A DNA stretch of 64,000 bases from Endocalyx cinctus (taxonomy: Eukaryota; Ascomycota; Sordariomycetes; Amphisphaeriales; Apiosporaceae). The notes under the pieces were generated by a model that saw only the letters and a program-made list of their open reading frames with translations, was not told the DNA's origin and did not search any database. The translations under genes were made by a program, and so were the position numbers. Numbering within the stretch: the stretch's first letter is position 1; every line of letters begins with the position of its first letter. Of this stretch, positions 1 to 11,484 are shown in pieces. The stretch spans positions 124,001 to 188,000 of the forward strand of contig BCKC01000004.1 in the NCBI GenBank assembly GCA_001600455.1, given 5' to 3'.

Positions 1-404
1 ACAGCTTGCTCGACATCGCACTGTTTACAACGCTCATTTTTTTGGTGCGCACCGCGAATAACTCTAGGCCGGGACCGCGTTGAGGGTGTGAGATGCATCA
101 TTGAATTTTTATGGTATAGTTATGGTTCATTCGAATAATTCAACCGATATTTTTAGAATATCCAAGGAGATACGCAATGCGATATAGTGAATAACGACGA
201 CAATACACGTTATTTGCTCGTTTCCAGAGTGGGTGGTGTTGAAGAACGCTAGGCTAATAATTCGTATATCGACCAGGGTGCCTGGAAATCCAGGGCTAAA
301 TAGTGGGTAGAACGCCCTGTAAATGCGGGGCGGAGATTCAACCACGTATCATAAAAATTCTGATTCCTTCCTTACGACAACATAAAAAAGACGTCATATA
401 TAAA
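1..404. other. Left edge, no gene recognised
   Basis: No supportable coding region. The stretch leads into the transposase at 405. I looked here for a left terminal inverted repeat of that element and found none that pairs with the sequence just after its stop codon at 1382. Confidence 0.4.
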
Positions 405-1382
405 ATGGCACCGAATCTTGCACCTTCCCAGCTCGAGCTCGCTCATGGAATGATCACTAGTGGATCATTTACTAATAACGAAATCGCAGGTGCCGTTAGC
501 TGTAGCCCTCGCTCGATTCGAACGATCCGATCGAACCTTCGTTGCTTTGGAACCACTCGAGCACCTCCCAACGCTGTCGGACGACCCAGAACCGTAACAC
601 CACCTATGCTTGATGNATTGCGCGACCTTCTGATTCAGAGACCTAATATGTATCAAGACGAAATGGTCGCGNTTCTTAAGGACGAGTTCGACGTAGAGGT
701 GACAAGAATGAGCATTAGCAGGGCCTTAGCTTCAATCGGATGGTCGAAGAAGACCATACGACGTGTCGCTAAGGAGCGTAATACAGATTTACGGGATCTA
801 TACTGTCATAATTTATTGAGCTTCCGGTCTTACCAACTTGTTTACGTAGACGAGTCTGGCTGTGACAAACGGGCAGGGTTTAGACGCATGGGTTGGTCTC
901 CACGGGGCGTGACACCCNTCCAGACTGCTCGGTTCCATCGCGATCGCAGGTACCAGATCTTGCCAGCTTATACACAGGATGGGATTATCTTTTCGCGTGT
1001 GTTTCAAGGATCGANCGACACCGTCGTTTTTGAAGATTTCATTGAACAGTTGCTATCTTACTGCGGGAGATGGCCTGCACCGAAGTCTGTCCTTGTGATG
1101 GACAATGCATCATTTCATTACTCTGATCGGATTGAGAGGCTATGCGACGAAGCAGGAGTAAAGCTTGTGTACCTGCCTCCGTATTCGCCGGACCTGAATC
1201 CGATTGAAGAGTTCTTCGCCGAGCTGAAAGCATTCGTCAAGAGAAACTGGCATGTCGATAGTGGTTTTCCTAGGCAAGACTTTGGTACCTTTTTAGAGTG
1301 GTGCATAGATACTATAGGATCAAGAAAGTCAAGTGCCGAAGGTCACTTTCGGCATGCTGGAGTTACTATGGATTATCTGTAA
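405..1382 (+). CDS. Tc1/mariner-type transposase (DD34E)
   Basis: DNA transposase of the Tc1/mariner (IS630-like, DDE_3) superfamily, which cuts and pastes its element at TA sites. The ATG at 405 gives 325 aa. An earlier in-frame start at 303 would add 34 residues of no family character, so I prefer 405. The N-terminal ~110 residues are a helix-turn-helix DNA-binding region. The catalytic triad is D149 (VYVDES), D233 (VLVMDN) and E268 (NPIEEF), with exactly 34 residues between the last two, the Tc1 spacing. Four single unresolved bases fall in the frame but no stop does, so the protein may be active if they resolve to sense codons. The stop lies only 33 bp from the end of a convergent pseudogene. 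I could not delimit the terminal inverted repeats. Confidence 0.85.
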   Translation: MAPNLAPSQLELAHGMITSGSFTNNEIAGAVSCSPRSIRTIRSNLRCFGTTRAPPNAVGRPRTVTPPMLDXLRDLLIQRPNMYQDEMVAXLKDEFDVEVTRMSISRALASIGWSKKTIRRVAKERNTDLRDLYCHNLLSFRSYQLVYVDESGCDKRAGFRRMGWSPRGVTPXQTARFHRDRRYQILPAYTQDGIIFSRVFQGSXDTVVFEDFIEQLLSYCGRWPAPKSVLVMDNASFHYSDRIERLCDEAGVKLVYLPPYSPDLNPIEEFFAELKAFVKRNWHVDSGFPRQDFGTFLEWCIDTIGSRKSSAEGHFRHAGVTMDYL

Positions 1383-2002
1383 TTAAACTTTCCCAATTTT
1401 GATTTGTGTTCTATTTACGCAACTTGATATTTCTCAACCCAGACCTTAATATCCCGCACGAATCGTTTTGCAATACCACGTTTAACCCCTTGTGTTACTA
1501 AGAATTGAAAGTCCTGTTCTTCGTGAAGCTGCTCGAGATCAAGACCATCACCCAGGGTCAGATCTCGGGCCCTCTGAAATTCAAGCTTAAGCTCNCCATT
1601 CTCAACTTGCGAGCATTGCCAATCGCAATANCTCTTGACAGCTATATCACGAGATCCTGATATCTCAATAGNACTTAATGCCATACCTGCTCGCCTTTCT
1701 GTCGGCACTTCNGCGGCATGGCTAGGCATGACATTGGTGATCTGAATCGAGGGTTGCTGAGTCGACNAGGAAGCGTCACGTTTCCTTTTACGTTCTAGGT
1801 ATTGCTNCTCCTCGGCATATAGTTGGTTACNGATTTCATCAGGCATATCATCATGGCTTTCCAACTTATGACCGCTGTCGATATGTTTGATGAGGCTNCT
1901 TAAATGGTGTGTCTGTAACCTATAATGTCTGTTCGCACTTCTGTCCCTCCAACAATAGGGGCCCAGGTGACACGGCGGTCCTGGACATCGCATGAGGTTA
2001 TA
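1345..2002. repeat. First copy of a 658-bp duplication flanking the N gap
   Basis: Positions 1345-2002 match 2103-2760 base for base except at about eight single unresolved bases in this copy, which read as G, C or A in the other. The duplicated piece holds the transposase C-terminus and stop plus the 3' part of the Cys/His-rich pseudogene. A 100-base run of N separates the copies. This is the pattern of two overlapping contig ends that were not merged, so it is probably an assembly artefact rather than biology. Confidence 0.85.
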
Positions 2003-2102
2003 NNNNNNNNNNNNNNNNNNNNNNNNNNNNNNNNNNNNNNNNNNNNNNNNNNNNNNNNNNNNNNNNNNNNNNNNNNNNNNNNNNNNNNNNNNNNNNNNNN
2101 NN
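2003..2102. other. Assembly gap (100 N)
   Basis: Exactly 100 unresolved bases, a common default scaffolding gap length. Both flanks carry the same sequence, so the true gap length may be negative (an overlap). Confidence 0.95.
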
Positions 2103-2172
2103 ACTTTCGGCATGCTGGAGTTACTATGGATTATCTGTAATTAAACTTTCCCAATTTTGATTTGTGTTCTAT

Positions 2173-3496
2173 TTACGCAACTTGATATTTCTCAACCCAG
2201 ACCTTAATATCCCGCACGAATCGTTTTGCAATACCACGTTTAACCCCTTGTGTTACTAAGAATTGAAAGTCCTGTTCTTCGTGAAGCTGCTCGAGATCAA
2301 GACCATCACCCAGGGTCAGATCTCGGGCCCTCTGAAATTCAAGCTTAAGCTCGCCATTCTCAACTTGCGAGCATTGCCAATCGCAATACCTCTTGACAGC
2401 TATATCACGAGATCCTGATATCTCAATAGGACTTAATGCCATACCTGCTCGCCTTTCTGTCGGCACTTCCGCGGCATGGCTAGGCATGACATTGGTGATC
2501 TGAATCGAGGGTTGCTGAGTCGACGAGGAAGCGTCACGTTTCCTTTTACGTTCTAGGTATTGCTACTCCTCGGCATATAGTTGGTTACAGATTTCATCAG
2601 GCATATCATCATGGCTTTCCAACTTATGACCGCTGTCGATATGTTTGATGAGGCTCCTTAAATGGTGTGTCTGTAACCTATAATGTCTGTTCGCACTTCT
2701 GTCCCTCCAACAATAGGGGCCCAGGTGACACGGCGGTCCTGGACATCGCATGAGGTTATAAACGTCACGCCAAATAGATGGTTAGCCCGAAGACTATTCA
2801 GCATCTAATTACTTGGCTCGATCCGATAACATAGATTTGGTAACTGAAGATTTCCCACATTTTCTCCTTTCGTACGTCGGCTCTTCATCGGATGCGTTGT
2901 CCTCGGTGTAGTTAAAAGAAAAATCAAGTCTTAGTCGCTTTCCTTTGAGGAACAAATGACTCCAAGCCTGCAGCTGGTTCTTAATGACGTTCCAGTCGAT
3001 ATCTAATCCATCGAAACACTTGATAAGGTCTCGCTCAGAGCGATCTCGAACAGATACTGTAACATTAGTATCATCTACTTTCCAGGTAGTATCTGATGAT
3101 AATTTCTTCTCTGCACGCTTTTCTAGCTTCGGATGTAAAAACTTCACCCAATATGCACGGGGTGCGAGGATGAAATTCGGCTCGGTGTCTTAACAAGACC
3201 TTACCATTATAAGTTAATTTCCATTCGATCGAGTAATGAATGTAAGTAGGCGGCCGTTCATCGTAATGCGCATCTTCCCTCCAATTGGTCAGTTGTAACA
3301 GGGGTAACGTTGATTGATTGTTACCGCTCTGGTGACGAGTATTGTTATGCTCTTCGGGTTCCAATGAGGCCCTAGGAGAGATTTGCGACCTCTGAGGCTC
3401 TTGCGTCGCCCTCTGTGATAGGCCCGCTACGTCAGAAGGGGACCAAGTGCTATATGGATCGAAAGAAATCCCCCGCAGGGAATCAAAATCGTCCAT
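2173..3496 (-). pseudogene. Broken fungal Cys/His-rich protein of unknown function
   Basis: Reads from 3496 down to 2173, with a second copy of its 3' part at 1415-2002. The N-terminal part (3496-3071) is acidic and disordered, then carries an EWKLTYNGK segment. The frame then shifts, and 3147-2809 continues the protein with a Lys/Arg-rich region. Two or more stops follow before the conserved block MRCPGPPC-x4-YCW with following histidines (THHL, HIDSGH) at 2751-2563. A TAG at 2563-2565 interrupts it again before the final 104 residues. From memory this Cys/His block recurs in fungal hypothetical proteins, often near transposons, but I know no function. One frameshift plus at least three in-frame stops make it non-functional here. 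Confidence 0.7.
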
Positions 3497-4558
3497 AGCT
3501 ACTGCATCATAAATATCGTAGCGATCCTATTCGTGGCGGAAGCTTCGTGAAATGATTGAGTGGCAACTTAGTATACTTATCATGGATTATGGGTTTAGAA
3601 GCTTCTAGAATGTCCCCTTGTGCGAACTAATCATAAGAAGTCGTATATTAGACAGCTTTATCGATAATGACGACCGCTACAGTTGGGGGGACTCAGCCCC
3701 AGCCACTTGCCCTTATCAAGCCACATGGTGGTCTATTTCTGGACAGTATTCTGGTCCAAACTTAGTCGTTTCTTGCTTTACCTAGTAGAAGCATTAGGAA
3801 TAAGACGAATACATTTTTTATATGATTCGGTGAGTTCATGATAAGGCGGGATAAATGCTAAAAAAAAAAAAAAAAAAGAGAGAAATACAGAAACTATATA
3901 TGTAGATGTATGTATGCATTATATAATAGTGAAAAGTTTACTTTATTAGATTGCTCGTTTAATTGCATAGTCGGTCTGCACAAGGGTACATACATTTAGC
4001 ATGTGATGACGGTCATCAAGTCATCAGTAATTGTCCATACTGTATAAGCGCCAAGGCAGGATGACAACTTGGTGTAAATAACTTTTGACGTGCTGCTAGG
4101 GAGGAAGCCGATTTCGTTACCTACTGTACATATGTATGTACGTTACTTCTGTGCATAAAACATAAAGTTGAGGCCAAATATAGGACCCACTCACACGTAA
4201 AAATTTCCAAGTATTGTACATAGCCTGCGGACCATAACTATGGAACCAACACAACTACGGTTTTACACTTAAGTATAAAGCAGCTGTGAGCATAAAGTAA
4301 CTTTATATTATTATATGTCATATATATAGCTCATAAACTTTAGTGTATAAATTTAGAATTCTAAAGAAAAAAGAAAAAAGAAAAGGAAAAGCAAACATAT
4401 ATAAGTAATAATTAAATATTCATGTCTAGACTCTATTCACATTATTTTACTTATCAGCAAACATTAATCCTAATGATTTTTAACTTTTTCAAAGATATAC
4501 CTTCCTATCCTTTCATTATTTTAGTTTAAGCCCGTGGATACATCATAATAAATACCTG
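3497..4558. other. AT-rich intergenic stretch
   Basis: No gene seen. It holds a 17-base A run near 3860, a purine-rich AAAGAAAAAAG tract near 4363-4392, and ATGTATGTAC-like palindromic words near 4125-4140. The last part is the upstream region of the MFS gene. Confidence 0.5.
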
Positions 4559-6471
4559 ATGCTAATCATGCAGGCTTCCGCGGGAACGAAAAATCCTAGA
4601 GTTTCTCCAGTCGCCGAACAGTTCGAAAGTGCTGATTCCGAGAGTAGGAAATTATGGCGTAATGGTTCAACGTGGCCCTCATGGGGAACATATTTGATGA
4701 TTGTCACGTTGTCGGGCGTTACTCTCGCGAGTAGTATGACCGCTGGTCTCCTTGCTGTCCAACTGCCGACCATAGCCGACGATATCAAGATACCTGATAG
4801 TCTTTTGTTATGGTAAACAAGTAGTGTGCGTATATTCGATGAATAAATATGGGCTAATTGACGACGTATAGGCCGGGCTCCATCTACGGGTACATAACCA
4901 TCAATTGCTTCCCTCTACGTCCTCTCCTTCGCCCCAGCTAAAAAATTGAAGTTTGACCAGCGGCTCTTCTCTGCTAATTATCGGGTCTATTGCGGGTGCT
5001 GTCGGTATTCGTACTGTCTATCTATTAGGGTGCGTTTTCTTGGCCGCATCCGTACTCGCCGGCGGTTTATCGCAGACGGTCACCCAACTTATCGTATTCA
5101 GGGGAGTACAAGGTGTTGCCGTATCCATGTGCCTCCCAACTGCGATGAGTCTGCTTACGTTACACTTACCTGTCGGCAAGATGAGGAACGTGGGGTTTGC
5201 TTTCCTCGGTGCGGGACAGGTCCTGGGATATTCAATCGGTTTCTTCCTCGGCGGGTTCTTTACTACATCGGTAGGATGGAGATACGGATGGTACGTGAGT
5301 TCTATCGTCGCCTTTGCAGTGTTTATCACTGGCATCTTTAAGGTGCCGAAATACAAAGACGACGGGACAGGCTCTGTTAGATTTAGAAAAGTCTGTTCGG
5401 GTGTCGACTGGGTGGGTGCCATCCTGGCAACTGCTTTCCTCGCTATACTTTCCTACGTCCTGGCGTAAGAGCACCCTGCACAGCCAGTTTCCATTTAATT
5501 GAAAGAAAACTCACAGTATTATATAATTTTTTCAGGGTCCTATCCAACGATATATCCAGTATCAAGAATGCCACTCAGATCGTGCTGCTCGTTATTGCCT
5601 TTACTTGTTTGCCAGCCTTTGTCTTTTGGATGGACCGACGAGAACAATCAGGCAAAAACTCTCTGATACCTAATCGTATATGGAAGAATGCTGCCTTTTC
5701 TTCAATATGCATTATGGTCTTATTGACCTGGGCTGTGTTGCAACCGGCCGAGTACCTCTTGAGCCTCTAGTAAGTGAGGTAACTTATTAGTCAATACCAG
5801 TCTACAAACACTGATTCTTTATATAATAGTTTCCAGAGAGTTCAGGGGTTATCTGCCGTTCAAACATCCCTACGTTTTATTCCTAACCTCGTCGTCGGTA
5901 TCATCCTCAGTGTCGCAATAGGTTTCGTCCTTCATAGGGTATCTACCTACTTGATTCTACTTATTGTTTGTATACTTACGTCATTCACACCTCTCCTTAT
6001 GGCTCTAAATAATCCTAACTGGCCATACTGGTACGCCAGCTTTTGGGCAGTCCTCTTTTCCCCCCTTTCTGGTGATAGTAAGTATTCTGGATCGATATCT
6101 TTATTTTTTTTTCACAGAAAATGGGTCACTAATGCTTAATATTATCAGCGTTATTTGTTGTTTCTGCGCTCGTTATCACAAGCACCTTTCCGGTCAATAC
6201 GCAAGCTTTAGCGAGTGCAGTTTTTAACGCCTTCTCCCAGTTCGGCAGTGCCATCGGCTTAGCTATTATAGGAATTATCTCTTCATCTGTTTCGCTGTCG
6301 CACCTCCGGAGCAACGAGGTCATTCCAAGAGACGAAGAAAATCAACGTCGTGGTCTGCTTGAAGGATACCGAGCAAGTTTCTGGGTACTATTCGGGATAG
6401 CAACGGTGACGTGGATTATCGGGGCCTTCGGGTTAAGGAATATGTCTAAAAAGGGTATTGAAAAAGAATAA
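4559..6471 (+). CDS. MFS drug/toxin transporter, six exons
   Basis: Proton-driven efflux carrier of the major facilitator superfamily, closest in character to the fungal DHA2-type group that includes aminotriazole-resistance and SGE1-like proteins. My exons are 4559-4812, 4872-4889, 4952-5464, 5536-5769, 5830-6077 and 6149-6471. They total 1590 nt (529 aa) with no internal stop. Exon 2 is only 18 nt but is needed to join LLWPGSIYG to LTSGSSLLIIG. The antiporter motif C is visible as FLGAGQVLGYSIGFFLGG, and many hydrophobic segments follow in family order. A second in-frame ATG at 4568 is an alternative start. The gene stands alone between AT-rich deserts, with no cluster partner seen. Substrate unknown. 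Confidence 0.9.
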
Positions 6472-7456
6472 TGATGTCCTTTGCGAGTCCTACGAACATA
6501 ACGGCTCCGCGAGGAAAGGCTCTAATATCCGAGCAGCGCCTTAAAAATAAGAAAGTGTCCGAACTAACTAATAACTAATTAGCCCAACTAATAGATTCTC
6601 TATTACTGTATTATATTTTTATAATTAGTAAATGTTATTACATACATATTAGAAAAATATTATCATTTAACTACTTTCCCGAGCCGCGGCGAAGGTCGTG
6701 CCAGTCAAGGGCCTTCGCTAACTTAATAGAGCGTCCCGGACGGAGGAGATGCTTTAGTACGAGGAACCCGAATTATACCGTTTAATATTTCGACGTCGCG
6801 AAACGCTGATCGCTTAGGCTACTCTTTGTTCTAGAACAATCGGATCTAGTTAACGTTTACCGGGACGATAAGCTCGTAAACCTATTAAAAGTCTTTGAAC
6901 ATGAAACTCGGTTATAAATTAGCGAAAGGGCCCCTATAGCGAGCGTCGCCGGAGAGGAGTTTCTCTCATATCCCGGCCACGCAGCCTCGCTCCTTCAAAC
7001 TAGCCATGATAACCTATCAAGGTGGACTAGGGTCGATAAGACTATATCTAACAAATACAAAGTTTTAACCGTGTCTACGCTGTTTTCAAACCAGGATTTA
7101 TCTTTAAACATGCTACGGATAATGTTCTGTAGCAGCTGTTCAGTTCATTCTAACTGAAATACCAAGGATTAAATAATGTTCGTGGGTGGTGTTGGTATAA
7201 TGCAAGATGTATCCAGCCCATTTTTCTGGCTCCTAGAGTTATAAATTCAAGTCCAAGAATGTGGAATTAAGGAATCTGGTATGTTCCCGAAACCTGACCC
7301 GCTAAGCGAGTTTAGCTACCTTTGCTTGGCTAAGCCTACTCGGAGTCTAAATAAGGTTCTAAGATCGGGAACTTCATGTTTTATGAATGTTTATATTAAA
7401 ATCTATATCCTCGAATCGAGAAATATAACTCCCCGAATTTTAGGTATTTATACGCA
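6472..7456. other. Intergenic stretch with no recognised gene
   Basis: No coding region is supported. About 6680-7010 is somewhat richer in G and C and may be an old decayed sequence, but I recognise nothing in it. Confidence 0.45.
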
Positions 7457-7921
7457 ATGGTCGGTATATCATACTCTCTGTGTGGCATTCCGCCTCTGAA
7501 GAATCCCCAGCCCAGGGCTCACCATCCACGGCGCATATCAATAATTTACACCCAGGGCTCAGGGCCAACCAGTCCAATTCCACACCACCATTCGAGCTTC
7601 CGACCAGGACCAAGTCGACAGCAATATCCCAACGCATCTACGAGGCGTGTTTCGTCCGCCACTAGGTCTGTTTATAATAGACGTTGTTACTCTAGAGAGA
7701 TACAGGGCTTTCAGCAGCAAAGAAATAAGCAACACAACAAAGTTCCTCACAAAAGCATACCGGAAGAATGTCGACGGGCGAAGGTAGACACAGATTTAGA
7801 TTCAATTAAGGAGGAACTGTATCTAAATTTACGGATCGCGCAAGATAATGCCAAGATCGCCGCGAGGCCTATCCGTAGGCGCTCTGCCCAAAAACACGTG
7901 CATTTCGATCTAACCAGTTAG
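7457..7921 (+). CDS. Hypothetical protein, basic and low complexity
   Basis: Open frame of 154 codons from an ATG to TAG. The first half is rich in Pro, His, Ser and Arg, with the look of a disordered region. The second half has a short charged helix-like segment (IPEECRRAKVDTDLDSIKEE) and ends basic (ARPIRRRSAQKH). I recognise no domain. Isolation and composition leave open that it is a chance frame or a remnant of something longer. Confidence 0.3.
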   Translation: MVGISYSLCGIPPLKNPQPRAHHPRRISIIYTQGSGPTSPIPHHHSSFRPGPSRQQYPNASTRRVSSATRSVYNRRCYSREIQGFQQQRNKQHNKVPHKSIPEECRRAKVDTDLDSIKEELYLNLRIAQDNAKIAARPIRRRSAQKHVHFDLTS

Positions 7922-9296
7922 TTTCGTTAGTAGAAAACATTATTGTCTCAATACGAAGTGATAAGGAGGCAGGGCACAAAAGTTATTAATAACCACCCCC
8001 ATGTGACTTATGATTAATTACATTGCGACCGATATATCCTCTTTGCCTAGCAACTATTTCGCAAAATTTGGAAGCGGGAGATGGAACTGGAACTTCTACA
8101 ACATCAAGCGCCCATATTTCCAATTAAGCGCAAGATAGATGTAGCCTAAAGGAAAGATCGTTTATTATTAGGAACGTCCTCGATGTCCTAATGTTCATCA
8201 CCTCAATGAAGGAAACTGAGCCACTCTAGATCAAGGCAGCACCTCGAAAGAAGACTATACTGTCGGTGCTGCCTGGTAATATAATTACGGGATGTTTTAA
8301 ATTTGAAGTGGGTACATAATTATAGTTCTAATGTACTGCTCGAATAATACCGTAAAAGTCGAAATGGGTGTCGCGGTTTAGACATATAACAATTATAACA
8401 AAGTCCAATTCTGGATATCCATGGCTTGGCATGATATCGCCCAGATCGACGCTCATCCAGAAGTGGCGCTGCCAGAAATGGAACAGGTAGGGCTGCTGTC
8501 AAAATGGCTCCTCTGCAAATCACGCTCGACCGAAGTGACTCACAAAACTGATGTCCGTACAGAAGACTTCTAGACGACCAACTTAATCTTATATGACGAG
8601 ATGATCCCTGATTATAACATTGAAGGCCACTAGTTACTTTTGGAATGATTCAGAGATAATTAATATTGCAGTTCCATCACGATGATGTATAATATTCTGT
8701 ACCGTAATGATTGAGGATATCAATATTACAGCATCTTGATGGTCCCTAATAGTCTTTCCGCGCTAGGCTGATATTTCGTCCGATAAGACAAAGTAGGCTC
8801 TATGTGGCGCGCGTGATAGTTATTGACATATTCATATTCGGTCTCGAAAAGGTTGTTGAAAGAAAAAAAAAACGTGAGTGCCTAGGGGGTTTTAGAGAGG
8901 GGCGACCTGCACTCCTGGATACCTCATCCAAGTATCGTCATTTTGATAATCGTGCAATTAAATGTTTAATTGACATGATAATCGTTAGAAATACTGCATA
9001 TTATAGGTCTACTCCTATGTGAAGCATCCTTCAGCCCCGTTTCTATCGTCCTGCGGAACTTCCGTGCGAATTGTAATCCATCTTCAGCCCGTTCCTGACC
9101 GGTTCATGCTTAATCGATATGCTACGTATCTATCAGGGGCATCGGTTGATAAAATGCTATACCAGACGTTAGGAGAGTCAAGGAATATGCAAGTTTTGTG
9201 TATAAATAGCTGTATTAATCCCACCTTTGAAAGTTATAATTATTCTTGCTTCATAGTCACAATATCTTCCACATGATTAACTAGGAGAAATTAGTT
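7922..9296. other. AT-rich stretch with no recognised gene
   Basis: Only short frames without conserved features. It contains repeated ATAATATTGCAG/CAATATTACAG-like words near 8660-8735. No RNA gene or transposon end was recognised. Confidence 0.45.
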
Positions 9297-10060
9297 ATGG
9301 ATAATCAGATTCTCATTGATTGTTTATGGGTCTATGCGCTTTTGGCAGCCACCAGCATTGTCCATCTCATTCAGGTCTATCTGATGCACATGAAGCATTG
9401 GGTACTGATCTGGTCAGTTCCCATCTTTCTACTTGCTAATTTGTCGTTAGCAATCGCTGTTTTAGTCCTCGAGGATGACAAGGCTTTTACGAAATAGATT
9501 ATTAAGACAGTGGTTAATTTGATTAGTCTTATTCATATTATCTTTATTGAAGTTAGTTTATCATACCCATTAACTTATAGAAAATACGACCTCAATATGT
9601 TGCAAGCATTTGGCAAATCGCCGTGGAACCACGGATAGAACAGTTTATTATCGGCTGCACAGAGCTTCAAATTATATTTTACATTATCAGCGTTACCCTA
9701 TTCTATTCGAAAAACCTGGGATTTGTCTGGGGAGCTCCCATAATCTCTCACGGACTTTTCTTCGGATTGCTCCTCCAAGCGTATATAAAAACCTCTCACC
9801 GTAGTTGATACTTGAAGATATGGGTTGGATTCTCATTTTGCGTCTTGATTTCTTCAACTATCTTGTTTGCAATCGGCATTTCTGGCATTACATCGTTGTT
9901 TGCCGCGCAGTTAATACATACAATACTTGCCGCTGTCGGCGGTATCGCTCGCCACAGTCGGTTGCAATGGTAGAGACGAAAACAAGGTCAGGCATTAAGG
10001 AGGACTAGCTTTGCGTCAGAAAATAATTTACGAGAGCTCAATGACTCGGAAGTGGTATGA
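9297..10060 (+). pseudogene. Disabled multi-pass membrane protein
   Basis: Starts at the ATG at 9297. At least six hydrophobic segments occur in order: YALLAATSIVHLIQ, WVLIWSVPIFLLANLSLAI, LQIIFYIISVTLFY, APIISHGLFFGLLLQ, WVGFSFCVLISSTILFAIG and LFAAQLIHTILAAVGG. A basic tail and a DSEVV end follow. The first exon runs into TAG at 9495 with no usable donor; coding resumes after a TTATAG acceptor at 9580. Two further in-frame stops, TGA at 9806 and TAG at 9971, fall inside otherwise continuous protein sequence before the final TGA at 10058. Each stop is one C-to-T or G-to-A step from a sense codon, as expected for RIP. Overall shape recalls 6-7 TM fungal membrane proteins; family not identified. 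Confidence 0.55.
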
Positions 10061-10221
10061 GTGGTCTTCCTCGCTTGAAGTGCAGTATACTAATGCTGGA
10101 GGAGTAATTAGTGGGTGAAAAATACCGCTTGGTATGGGAGATGGTGCCCAATAAGGAGGTTTTCCGATAGTGTGTCAGGAGCGGATGCTAGGCAATATCA
10201 GGCTGGCGGTTCCAGATATCC

Positions 10222-10471
10222 AAGGTTTAAGGTACACTTATATAACAAAAGTATCAATTCTTTTTTTATAATGGGAAAAAAGTCCACTAATTATATACCT
10301 TTCATTATATATATAATTAGAATATATATAATTTATTATTTCTTTTTTTGTATTTCTTTTACGTGAACTTTTATTTTTTCTGAATTTTTGAAAGGTGTAA
10401 TTAAGTTTTGGTGTAAAAAAAGGGGGGCGCACGGATACTTTTATTATAATGATAAGTGTACCTTAAACCTT
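10222..10471. mobile_element. MITE-like palindromic element, 250 bp
   Basis: A 19-bp perfect terminal inverted repeat, AAGGTTTAAGGTACACTTA at 10222-10240 and its complement at 10453-10471. The match continues inward after a few mismatches (AAAAGTATC on both sides), for arms of about 33 bp. The interior is very AT-rich, with no coding potential. Short length, inverted ends and no transposase fit a miniature inverted-repeat transposable element. I saw no clear target duplication. Confidence 0.65.
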
Positions 10472-11484
10472 TCTCTTGCAATCGCGCCAATTTAACTTGC
10501 TTGTTTCCCTTATAATATATATTGTCCAATATGTTTATAAAGAAATTGATGGGAATATGAATTTGGGCTATCGTAGAGATGACTATGGAGTGGTCCGGTA
10601 TTGTATTAAAATAGTAAGGTTCATAAAATGAATCCACGAGCACTTCAAAATAGTAAATGGATGCGTTGTGGGCATCGTAGTTGTTATAAATATTATGTAA
10701 ATTGTGATTCTTGAATGATCAACTATTAAGATTAACCAAACTCGACCGACTTTGATCATAGTACGCGTATCAGCCATTATATACAGGAGGCCATGGGTAT
10801 ATGGGCTGAAAATGCTATAAGCAGATGGATGCCGCCCACAACCTAGTTCTCCTCTATTCTGCGGAAAACAAAATAAGTAGGTTGAAATGGAATATCCGAA
10901 AAACTGTCTCCGGGCTCATATTGTCTCGCATGTGACCTGATCAGTCCGCTGTTTACTCGTAATAAACCTAATGACCTCCTTGTATCACTCACGGGAGAGT
11001 GAATCCGCCGTGGAGATGAACGAGGCCTGATCTAAGTTACATGGAGGGTACGTAACCCTTTTATGAGATAGGATCCGGTTTTGATCCGGTTTCCATAGTT
11101 AAATCCCACGTATGCAGTCGTATATTACAGCGCACATAGGGAGAAAAGTGGAAAAGATTCTATGCAGTATTTTCTTGGTTGTCCAATACCCTCGCCACCC
11201 CTAGATCTGCTTTGGGTGTAGGCGGGCTGGAGGGTGCCGGCAAGGTCGTGAATGCGCTCAGTGATGCATGATCATTGGGACAGATTATGGAACAAATCAC
11301 TTTGTAAAAACGACAGTTTATTCGTTCGTAGGAAAAATTACGTCTACTCTTTTATACGCGTGATCATTCTCGAAGAACAACTCCTTCCCCACGTAGTTGT
11401 AAATCGAACTAGAAAACAGGCTGCGGCATTGATTGGCGTCGCTAATACGACGACCGATAAGCCCTACAACCAACTCGGACACAT
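10472..11484. other. Intergenic stretch with no recognised gene
   Basis: Short frames on both strands without recognisable motifs. A frame at 11252-11497 is open but lacks family features; it might be an upstream piece of the frame at 11485. Confidence 0.4.

Noticed and set aside
4946..5341. 131-codon frame reading RLFSANYRVYCGCCRYSYCL
   Set aside because: It is the shifted frame of MFS exon 3; the splice model gives recognisable transporter sequence instead.
9297..10060. DUF6534-type membrane protein
   Set aside because: General topology is similar but I could not point to a diagnostic motif, and that family is mainly basidiomycete, so no family name was given.
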